This document shows, one piece after another, positions 19,283 to 26,965 of a DNA stretch of 31,917 nucleotides (position 1 is the stretch's first letter; the number at the start of each line of letters is the position of its first letter). Source of the DNA: Nemertoderma westbladi (taxonomy: Eukaryota; Xenacoelomorpha; Nemertodermatida; Nemertodermatidae); NCBI GenBank assembly GCA_032718475.1, contig JAUCBJ010005215.1:1-31917 (forward strand). The letters run 5' to 3'. Both the position numbers and the translations under genes were made by a program. The notes under the pieces are model-generated. The model searched no databases and had not been told where the DNA came from. It worked only from the letters and a program-made list of their open reading frames with translations.

Positions 19283-19313
19283 GTGGTTCGTGCTGCTACG
19301 CAGCACGAACCAC
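19283..19313. other. Perfect 14-bp stem hairpin
   Basis: GTGGTTCGTGCTGC and its exact reverse complement GCAGCACGAACCAC are separated by TAC. It is GC-rich in an AT-rich setting. Confidence 0.85.
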
Positions 19314-20239
19314 CATTGTTTTAGGCAGCAATTATTCGTCCTTCTGTTTAATAAATAATAAAAGTGGTTCATGATTAAACATTCATTTTACAGTTTTATA
19401 TATTGTGCTTCGATGTATATATCTTATTATATAAAAGTACAATAATATTTCATGCAATTATTACTAAGAAATTCGATCTATTAATAATTGATTAATTCTA
19501 GAAAATTCTATAAATTGTTAATTCTATATTAAATATGAAATATGGCAACTTTTTTGAAATTGATAAAATTCTAGAAATGGAAAAAATTATTTTTAGAACG
19601 GCGATGTTTGGGGTTTTGAAACATGGACAGTCGGAAAGAAGACATCGAATTAAGTTGAAAAATGAAAACCCCATCGAATTTGGACCAACCGTTCCGGAGT
19701 TATAGCGGATTGAAAAAAATTATCCCCCATCGGGAACTTTGGATTCACTAAAGCAGACCGTCCTAAGGCAGGCAACTAACGGTAGAGTATCGTTCAGCAT
19801 CGTAGATTACCGTTTAGAATGGGTGGTCAAACTATGCCTCCCTTACATAACATTGGAAAAATTTTCAAGTAAGAGCGTATATAAGTTGGTGAAATTTTAT
19901 CGCATTCGGTTTGTTATTTTGTTAAAAGTTTTGAAAAGTTCTCTTAAATTTCATTATGAAAAATACTACGCAACTGGCACATTTACTGTACTTTTCAAAA
20001 AGGATGTGCGTTTTTGGTAATGCCATGTTTGGCATGATGTTTCTTTTGGTTATAGCTTTTGAACTGCTGGTTGAAATGAAATTTTGTAAAATTCAAACTA
20101 ACGTAATTTTTCACGCTCTACGAAACACGCCTATTTTCACATTCATACGACTTTTCAAAAAAAAAAGTTACGCGGCCAAAAACAACGGCGCATTTCGGCA
20201 TTTTCGGCATATTTCACATTTATTCATCAACATTGCCGT

Positions 20240-20300
20240 CATCTGGGATTGAACAGCTAACTCGTAGGTTGAATGCCAGCTTGCTAACCACTCTTCTATT
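20240..20300 (-). repeat. tRNA-like sequence, possible SINE head
   Basis: On the minus strand AGTGGTTAGCAAGCTGG resembles a pol III A box, and GCTGTTCAATCCCAG a B box, with typical tRNA spacing. A foldable acceptor stem is not clear. A degraded tRNA-derived SINE is the likeliest reading. Confidence 0.4.
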
Positions 20301-20553
20301 CCACTTCGTGAATGGCATTATTTTTAGATGTAGTCATTTAAATTCGTAAATTATATTGCCAAAATTATTTAATTTGAATTTATTTGAAAATATGTAGTAT
20401 TGTGAAACGGTGGGCACATTTCGTACACTGCGTAACAAAGAAACTTTCACTTTCAAACGGCCTTTGAAAAAATAAAACATATCCACATCTTTTCAAACCA
20501 TTGCGAAATTTTAAGACTTTAAAAATGCGGTTTATCATTGTTCCTATGGGGCC

Positions 20554-20722
20554 ATTCAACTAATGATAATCTATGTACTGTACTAGGTAGACGCAATGTA
20601 TTTTAGTTGACATACCAGATGGTGTGAAAGTTGTTTCCATTCAACTAATGCTGGGCTATGCGGTAAGTAGGAACAATGGAATTTAGTTGCCATACCAGAT
20701 GGTGTGATTATTGTTCTATGGC
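20554..20722. repeat. Two diverged direct copies of an 85-bp unit
   Basis: ATTCAACTAATG at 20554 and 20639 each begin a unit. Each unit also holds a version of TTTAGTTGMCATACCAGATGGTGTGA, and TTGTTCTATGG/TTGTTCCTATGG-like words lie at the edges. Confidence 0.65.
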
Positions 20723-20739
20723 TTACTCTGTCTATGACA

Positions 20740-21002
20740 GACATAGTTTGCTTGTCCTGTGCAAATAATACGACCTACTCTCACTCGAGGGTAGCACGAA
20801 CGTAGTTGCAATCGCACAGCAACATAGGTTGCGATTGCAGCAAGAAAGGGTAGCAATATCATACCCAGAGGGAGCGGCCTGGAAAGCCGACTCCAAGAAG
20901 AGAACTCCACCCCACACCCGATAGTAGATCGGGTTCCAGCGGAATTGAAGCGCACTTGTAGTTGATGCTATCTTCTCACCGGGAAGATAGCATGGGGGGG
21001 AG
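20740..21002 (+). pseudogene. 3' end of the internal region of an LTR-2 element, with purine tract
   Basis: Directly before the LTR at 21003 is CATGGGGGGGAG (20991-21002), a good polypurine tract. Upstream a short plus frame (LQQERVAISYPEGAAWKADS) may be the decayed end of pol. No protein domain is recognisable. The rest of the element and its 5' LTR are missing. Confidence 0.45.
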
Positions 21003-21650
21003 TGTAAGCGGATTCAATTCCGCCTCATTACCCACCAGAAAATGGGATGGTGGCATTTTCAGCAATATGTTGAAGATACGAGATTAGCAATATTAATCTC
21101 GTATCACAACCAACATTTGGGGGGGGGGGGGGCAACACAAGCCCCGAAGCCACACACAAAGGAAGGTTAGAGGTCAAACCACCTCGGAGGGGACATAGCT
21201 AGTAGAGGCTAGCAGCAAAGGGGAAACACTCCCAGAGAGTGAAAGGGCGACAAGTAGGGTATTAGCCAATAAGGACAAAGGAGAGCATCCATTAGGTAGC
21301 AGGCCAAGGTAGCGTAGGAGTGAAGTAATATTGGTATATCAATCATATATTATCTCCTGCTACCAGTTTGTGATTCAGTTTAGTTACTTACCCAGTTTCA
21401 GTGCAGACGGGTAATATTGTTTTACCGTCATCAACATTGGCTGTATATTAATCTATTACCGGTATCAAGCAATATTGTCATCCGCCGTCGTATTAACTGT
21501 GCTATCATTATTATATTACACCGCTAAGCAACAACATTAACTCTGAACGCTTTTCTCCAACGGCCTCGGCCAAGCTATCAGTGACACCATCCCAGCCTGC
21601 GGTGACGCGTACGAACAACCTACCCGGTCGGGATCTTTGATCCCGTCACA
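21003..21650 (+). mobile_element. LTR of family LTR-2, probably a 3' LTR, 648 bp
   Basis: It begins TGTAAGCGGATTCAATTCCG and ends GATCCCGTCACA. Read backwards it aligns along its length with the solo LTR at 15972-16522. Shared blocks are the TGTGACGGGATC end, CGTACGCGTC, GATAGCACAG, TACCGGTAAT, GTATTARCCAAT and the WTTCAATYCCGCC end. It contains a G14 run (21119-21132). No matching duplication is seen on the left, as expected if only the 3' part survives. Confidence 0.75.
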
Positions 21651-22136
21651 TCAATCGTGGGGATAGCCACGTAGTAGGCGAAGCCTATTGCGTATTGCCA
21701 CTATTTGGGGTGGGTCAGGGTCAACAATAATGGTAAATATATATTAATCACGAGTATACTGATACTGACTGACTGAGTCTGTAATATTATAATATACTCA
21801 AGTCATGCACATTGTGCCATTTTCACACCAAATACAATATTTACCAGTTGTTTCGGTTTAGGTGGATGGGCGTTGTTTGGGTTAGGAGGTTGGGCGTAGT
21901 TTAGTTTAAGAGCTTGGGCGTTGTTTTTTACAATGAATATCATTTTAAATGATTAAATATAAATGAATTCAATTGAATTGTTTGGGTTAAGAGGTTGGGC
22001 GTTGTTTGGGATAAGATTGTTTTGGTTAGGAGGTTGGGCGTTTTGGGTTAGTTATTTACAGTTATTATTTAACCACCTAATAGTGGCATTAAACAGATTC
22101 TTCGCCAACTACGTGGCTCGCCCCACACCTGAAACA
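21651..22136. other. Non-coding DNA with two small hairpins and GGTTGGGCGTTG words
   Basis: Just after the LTR, CGTGGGGATAGCCACG and TAGGCGAAGCCTA form small hairpins (21657-21690). Between 21860 and 22060 a degenerate GTTTGGGTTAGGAGGTTGGGCG-type unit recurs about five times. No gene is seen. Confidence 0.45.
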
Positions 22137-22380
22137 TTGGAACTAAATTCGCTTCCATTGGAACTAAATTCGCTTCCATTGGAACTAAATTCGCATCCAT
22201 TGGAACTAAATTCGCATCCATTGGAACTAAATTCGCATCCATTGGAACTAAATTCGCATCCATTGAAACTAAATTCGCATCCATTGGAACTAAATTAGTT
22301 TTCGTTTTTCTCTAGTTATTGGAACTAAGTTCGCCTAAATTGGAACTAAATTCGCCAAAATTGGAACTAAGTACGGGGAA
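22137..22380. repeat. 21-bp minisatellite (TTGGAACTAAATTCGCATCCA), 7 full copies plus relatives
   Basis: Units start every 21 bp from 22137. The first two have CTTCCA, the next ones CATCCA, and the array breaks in the eighth copy at about 22297. Three more dispersed TTGGAACTAA units follow to 22380. Since 21 is seven codons, both strands stay open and give heptapeptide repeats (PLELNSH on plus, MDANLVP on minus). I regard those frames as by-products. Confidence 0.9.
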
Positions 22381-22427
22381 TCCACTCGAGTTGAGTGGAA
22401 TACCAGATGTTATTTAGAGCTCAACAA

Positions 22428-22600
22428 TTTTGTTGACCAATGAGAAGGCTTAAAATATTTTGTTGACCAATCACGAGGCTAGAAAATCTAGGCAGCTTTA
22501 ATGTTGACCTTTGACCCCAAGCAGCTTTAACCAAGCAGCAGGTTTTAACATTGGTTGTATCCAAGCGCCCCGCCCCCTCTCGTGACACCTCTGATAACTA
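22428..22600. promoter_or_regulatory. Cluster of promoter-like sites: CCAAT boxes, DR1 element, GC box
   Basis: Two copies of TTTTGTTGACCAAT lie 30 bp apart (about 22428 and 22458). TGACCTTTGACCC (22505-22517) is a direct repeat of nuclear-receptor half sites with one base between. CGCCCCGCCCCCTC lies near 22566-22580. No transcript or exon can be assigned, so the function is unknown. Confidence 0.3.
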
Positions 22601-22611
22601 ATTACTCTCTT

Positions 22612-23005
22612 AGCTATATCCAATGGTAACTCTAACCTATATCCAGCCGTCTACAGTTCTATAGTCTGCCGCTAGAGGGCGTATTATCTGTAAATTAACA
22701 TCTTCTCTAACCTTGTTATTTACATTCCGCTTAGATTTAAACTTGGTAGGCAACTACTACCCATAGGCTATATCTTTTATGGAGATGCAGAGTAGTCTGA
22801 AGCTCCCCAGTCTGCCGCTAGAGGGCGAAATGTCTCAAAGTGAAAATCTGATCTCATTGATTGTTTTTAATTCATTTAGGCTGAAACTTGATACGTATCT
22901 ATTACAATATAGGCTATATCTTTTATTAAGTCGCTGAGTAGTCTGAAGCTCCCCAGTCTGCCGCTAGAGGGCGAAATGTCTCAAAGTGAAAACCGATCTC
23001 ATTTG
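22612..23005. repeat. Diverged 146-bp tandem repeat carrying CTCF-like motifs
   Basis: CCGCTAGAGGGCG occurs at 22669-22681, 22815-22827 and 22961-22973, exactly 146 bp apart. The last two units share GAGTAGTCTGAAGCTCCCCAG before it and AAATGTCTCAAAGTGAAAA after it, and the first is more diverged. CTATATC words recur in each unit. The motif matches the vertebrate/insect CTCF core consensus. Confidence 0.85.
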
Positions 23006-23980
23006 ACTAGAGACGGGCCTAGCGGCCCGTGAAGCAAGTCGTAGGAGACAATACGAGTCAAGAAAAAGCTTTTTGTTCTGTCTGATAATCAATTAGCGTG
23101 AGGGTAGTCCCGGTGGTGTACGAAAAATTTTCTAGACAACTTCAAACTATAATTATTATGTTGTAATCATCCAATGAATTATAAAAGCTGTTGTGATTAT
23201 AGAAGATAGAGAGCAGTTAGCGAAATGATTATTTTATTCTATCGGATAGAGTAGTCAGAGAGGAGTCGAGGTCAATTGATTAATAATAATAACAGCAGTT
23301 GTTATGAATTCAATACAATCGCGCACAAGAAGTGATAAGACAAATTCGTTCTTATACTTGTAATAAATAAAAGAAGTTGAGATGTTTCAATGTAAACCGC
23401 GATTAACAATTTACACTGTTCAATGTAAACCACGATATTAATTAAATACAACAATTATATTATTATTATAACAGATTTTTATATTTCAAACTATAATGTT
23501 AGCCTTATGGAGAATCATTATGAGGCTGAGTAAACATGCAGCCTTATAAGAATACAGCCTCCACAGTATTAATGTTGGCGCAAAGATTTCAAAATAAAAC
23601 AATAATGCAATGAGAGCATAGTACAATACACTGTGTAGTCAACACACTGTTTAACTAACAGTCATTTAGCTTGCACGCCAATTAATTAACATAGCAAGGA
23701 TGCATTGGGAAGAGTTATTCAGCTGAGACTGTAATAGTTAAACCAGTTTATGTTTGATTACTGTCTGGGTTGTAGAGTAGAGTGATAATAAAACTTGGCA
23801 CAGACAATACTTCTTTGTTCGTTGCCCTTCCTATTGAATGCATTACCAGGCCATCTCTATACATTTTTCATGAGTGCCAGGTGGTGTTTTATCATTGCGC
23901 CTATGGCAAATTTCGGGTTTTGGGGCTATTTTTCGAAATAAAACAAGTTGAGATGTTTCAATTTAAACCGCGATTTCACA
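23006..23980. other. AT-rich non-coding DNA with a dispersed 31-bp repeat
   Basis: ACGGGCCTAGCGGCCCGT near 23012-23030 can form a hairpin. AAGTTGAGATGTTTCAATGTAAACCGCGATT recurs with one change at 23374-23404 and 23945-23975, and a partial copy (TTCAATGTAAACCACGAT) lies near 23419. No gene is seen. Confidence 0.4.
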
Positions 23981-24356
23981 ATGCCTCACTGAGGCACAGA
24001 CTATGCCTCACTGAGGCACAGACTATGCCTCACTGAGACTCAGACTATGCCTCACTGAGGCTCAGAATATGCCTCACTGAGGCACTGAGGCACATACTAT
24101 GCCTCACTGAGGCTCAGACTATGCCTCACTGAGGCACATACTATTCCTCACTGAGGCACTGAGGCACATACTATGCCTCACTGAGGCTCAGACTATGCCT
24201 CACTGAGGCACAAACTATGCCTCACTGAGGCACTGAGGCACAGACTATGCCTCACCGAGGCACAGACTATGCCTCACCGAGGCGCAGACTGTGCCTCACT
24301 GAGGCACAGATTATGCCTCACTGAGGCACAGACTATGCCTCACTGAGGCACTGAGA
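23981..24356. repeat. 22-bp minisatellite of palindromic units (TGCCTCACTGAGGCA), 16 copies
   Basis: Most of the sixteen units carry GCCTCACTGAGGC, a six-pair stem with one central base. Units 5, 8 and 11 (and the last) carry an extra ACTGAGGC, making a higher-order repeat of three units (22+22+30 bp) in the middle. Two adjacent units have CCGAGGC instead of CTGAGGC. Confidence 0.9.
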
Positions 24357-24568
24357 TGCCGGGTTTCTTGTCGAGCGCTATAAGACGACAGGCTCGCAGC
24401 GCACGAATCTCGCCCCACACTGTTAGATAGTCGACTTGCCAATCCGGGAACGGCCAGAATCCGGAAATCGCGCAGTCGAGAGCTATGCACCTTGTACCGA
24501 GTGAGGAGCGCACTCCACATCACCACATCGCCATAAACGGTCCCCCACTCCCGTGCAACATCCCGCAT
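24311..24568 (-). other. CpG-rich segment with an unassigned open frame
   Basis: 24356-24575 is much richer in CpG than its surroundings. It holds a minus-strand frame (MRDVAREWGTVYGDVVMWSA ... RDFRILAVPGLASRL) that then runs into the 22-bp repeat. I do not recognise it. It could be an exon, a fragment of an unknown element or chance. There are no flanking splice sites that I trust. Confidence 0.25.
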
Positions 24569-24623
24569 TCTTCAGGACCATATGTTAATTGACTGGGGGA
24601 GGGCAGGGGTAGGAGACTGTGGT

Positions 24624-24676
24624 GGGGGGGGGGGGGGGGGGGGGGGGGGGATAAGTTACGGGGGGGGGGGGGGGGG
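24624..24676. repeat. Two long G runs (27 and 17 bases)
   Basis: G27 at 24624-24650 and G17 at 24660-24676 are separated by ATAAGTTAC. Such runs can form quadruplexes and are prone to length errors. Confidence 0.9.
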
Positions 24677-25006
24677 TGACTCGCGGGAAGTGACCTTTCA
24701 CAGTATACATCTACACGTATTAACTCCTACAGTAGTATAATATAGTCTTCTATGTTCCAAAAAATATTTCCAGAATCCGTTCTTGAAAAAAAAATAGTTA
24801 GAATTTACACATCCTTCTTAACAAATTAATTAAGGCAAGTCTGCATTAAGGGAAGGGCGTTCATACGAAACTTAATTATATAAACTTAATTAATACAGAG
24901 CAGAAAATTATTACATATATTAAAACTTAAATTTCATAAAATTTTAAATATTATATTTTAAAATTCGATATAAGTAATCTACCTATCTACAGTGCAGTTG
25001 GTACGC
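24677..25006. other. AT-rich non-coding stretch
   Basis: No gene or clear repeat is seen between the G runs and the LINE-A fragment. Confidence 0.4.
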
Positions 25007-25440
25007 TGCATTGTAGCAGCTGCATTGGTAATGTTATATCAGCTTGCCAACAATCTCTACAATTGCCCTATCTCCATCACCCTTGATATTACCCGCATTT
25101 ACCAGACTGATTAAAAATGCGTCTCAAGAAAGTCATGGGCTGCCGGCTCTGGCTGCTCCTCGGGGCTGCCGGCACTGGCTGCTCCTCGGGGCTGCCGGCA
25201 CTGACTGCTCCTCGGGGCTGCCGGCACTGGCTGCTCCTCGGGGCTGCCGGCACTGGCTGCTCCTCGGGGCTGCCGGCACTGGCTGCTCCTCGGGGCTGCC
25301 GGCACTGGCTGCTCCTCGGGGCTGCCGGCACTGGCTGCTCCTCGGGGCTGCCGGCACTGGCTGCTCCTCGCTCCGTTCAATCAATTGTCAATCTTGGGGG
25401 GTACTAATGAGACACCTAGCACCTCCAATGATGTAGTTAT
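25007..25440 (-). pseudogene. Second LINE-A C-terminal fragment, interrupted by a minisatellite
   Basis: 25007-25140 aligns with 7865-8018 (shared: GCTGCATTG, CCCTATC..CACCC, and an exact ATGCGTCTCAAGAAAGTCATG). 25384-25430 aligns with 8130-8170 (TGTCAA.CTTGGGGG, ACTAATGAGACACCT). The minus reading QPMTFLRRI is the same as in LINE-A. In place of the about 100 bp lying between these blocks in the LINE there is a 26-bp tandem array. The LINE copy is truncated at both sides. Confidence 0.75.
25141..25370. repeat. 26-bp GC-rich minisatellite, about 9 copies, inside a LINE-A fragment
   Basis: The unit is TGCCGGCACTGGCTGCTC plus CTCGGGGC. Copies are nearly identical, with a CTCTGG in the first and a CTGACTG in the third. 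The LINE-A sequence at the same place (8069-8090) has TGCACTGGCTGGTCCTCACGG, so the unit probably grew out of it. All frames on both strands are open, giving meaningless repeat proteins. Confidence 0.92.
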
Positions 25441-25611
25441 ATTTTAAATTATATTTGTTTTGACGCACTATTCTAAAAATATATCTGCACTTCATTGCAT
25501 GACTAATTTAATCTTATTCAAATATTATGTTAAAAAATTACACTTCAAGTTCTTTTTAGTACACAATTTAAACATGTTAGTTATTACTAAAAGTTTTTAC
25601 TATATTTTTCC

Positions 25612-25800
25612 CTCGATTTTTTTACTGTCGATATTTTTACTCTCGATATTTTTACTCTGGATATTTTTACTTTCGATATTTTTACTCTCGATATTTTTAC
25701 TCTCGATATTTTTACTCTCGATATTTTTACTCTCGATATTTTTACTCTCGATATTTTTACTGTCGATATTTTATTCTCGATATTTTTACTCACGATATGT
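25612..25800. repeat. 15-bp minisatellite (TCGATATTTTTACTC), about 12 copies
   Basis: Units repeat every 15 bases with few changes, and decayed CGATATTTTT units continue to about 25855. As 15 is five codons, the plus strand gives a hydrophobic FLLSI repeat; this is not taken as a protein. Confidence 0.9.
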
Positions 25801-25860
25801 TTTGAACTCCCATTTTATCGATATTTTTCAACACGCGATATTTTTTCCCGAGATATATTT

Positions 25861-26602
25861 TTAATGTCTCGATCACTTTCAATATAACCTGCTTTTTACT
25901 TCATCATTGCTGCATTGTTAATCAAACTACCCGGATTTAAAGTTTAACAGCCACTTGCCCATGCCCAAAAGGTCGCATGCCCAATGCCCAATAGATTATT
26001 ATACTGTAATAGAAGTCACTTTCTCAATTGGTCACTACAATACACAACATAACTTTTCCGATATGACACTTCACATTTAAATGCATTTAATAATTATTAT
26101 CTTGCGCCAGAAGTGAAGCAATAGCGTAAGGAACAATATGGTGAGTGTAGCGGGTTGACTATATTGACCAATTATACGAATTAGTATAGGGATATGTATA
26201 TAAGGCAATAACAGTAAATAATAAACAACAACAGATCGGTAATCGGTACGCAACACGCTGTGCTGTACCGGTACTACACAGACAGACCTATACTGCTATC
26301 TGGTAGTTGGCAGTGCCGTCAGTACCAGGGATGGCAGATAGACCGGCAGGGCCTAAACCGGCTGGCGCAATTTCTTTCGTCTTTTTACCTCTGGGTGTTT
26401 CTCCTGTTTGGTACACAACACAAAATATCGGTTCGTAAAGAATATTACGTAATTAGGAAAGGACTCGTACTTAACGAACGAAAACAAACTCAAAAATACG
26501 AACGAAACAATTAAACTAGCGTAAATAATATGTAAGCGCACAACTAAGATAAATAGGGTGTTATGAGATTGCTAACAAAAACTTTAGTACAAAGATAACA
26601 AT
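25861..26602. other. Non-coding DNA with a TATA-like site
   Basis: No gene is seen. GTATATAAGGCAAT (about 26196-26209) looks like a TATA box on the plus strand, but no transcript can be tied to it. A GC-richer stretch with GGTACCGGTAC-type words lies at 26240-26360. Confidence 0.3.
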
Positions 26603-26676
26603 TGGCATTCCTAAGGATCGAACTCGAGACCGACAGGTTGCGGTTCGGGCGCTCTGCCAACTGATCTACAGGGATT
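26603..26676 (-). pseudogene. tRNA-like sequence ending in CCA (tRNA pseudogene or SINE head)
   Basis: The minus strand has TAGATCAGTTGGCAGAGCG (A-box like) and CGAGTTCGATCC (B-box like). The candidate acceptor arms ATCCCTG and TAGGAAT pair at six of seven positions and are followed by G and CCA. The T arm is short by about three bases and the anticodon stem does not form well, so it is not a working tRNA. A templated CCA would point to an origin by reverse transcription. Confidence 0.4.
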
Positions 26677-26965
26677 ATTAGGGTCAACTGAATCAGTAGT
26701 ACATTGTACACGGTAAAACATCACTCAAAAATGATTGCGCTGACAATATAAATTTGAATTTATGACAACACCTAAAGCATGACCAAAACTATGGTGGGGT
26801 ACAACAAAATAACCTAATGGTAGGGCGAAAGCTAGTTTAGAATTGGGAGTCGGGTAGGATGTATGTAAGTAGAACGAATTCAGACCTGTGAATGGAACTG
26901 GAGACAGGCTGCGTTGGGGCGAGTCATGTGACAAGGTGCAACTATCCGGGAACGTGGGAGGAGCG
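26677..26965. other. Junction between AT-rich flank and Gypsy-3
   Basis: Downstream (minus) of the Gypsy-3 stop I see no purine tract or LTR start. The 3' end of the element may have been lost. Confidence 0.3.

Larger units (their letters stand above)
19141..20553. other. AT-rich non-coding DNA with one strong hairpin and a tRNA-like stretch
   Basis: A frame at 19739-20020 is open but resembles nothing I know and has no supporting features. The perfect hairpin at 19283-19313 and the tRNA-like stretch at 20240-20300 are listed separately. Confidence 0.35.

Noticed and set aside
19739-20252. Two plus-strand open frames of 93 and 98 residues as genes
   Set aside because: AT-rich, overlapping, no recognisable domain, no promoter or splice evidence.
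15972-21650. A 5.7-kb DNA transposon bounded by TGTGACGGGATC ... GATCCCGTCACA inverted repeats
   Set aside because: The similarity runs through whole 550-650-bp LTR-like units with their own TG...CA ends. The left unit has its own ATAAA duplication, the right one a purine tract, and the outer flanks share no duplication.
21860-22060. GGGTTAG words as interstitial telomere repeats
   Set aside because: They are parts of a longer degenerate GGTTAGGAGGTTGGGCG unit, not TTAGGG arrays.
25044-25436. Several 80-130-residue proteins in all frames (GLPALAAPRGC and similar)
   Set aside because: The 26-bp GC-rich repeat lacks stops in any frame; these are repeat artefacts.
22137-25800. CRISPR-like arrays
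   Set aside because: Units are head to tail with no unique spacers, in a eukaryotic setting.
25460-25864. A 134-residue hydrophobic membrane protein (FLLSI repeats)
   Set aside because: It is the 15-bp minisatellite read in one frame, with no gene features around it.
26603-26676. Functional tRNA gene
   Set aside because: The T arm is too short, the anticodon stem does not form and CCA is encoded.
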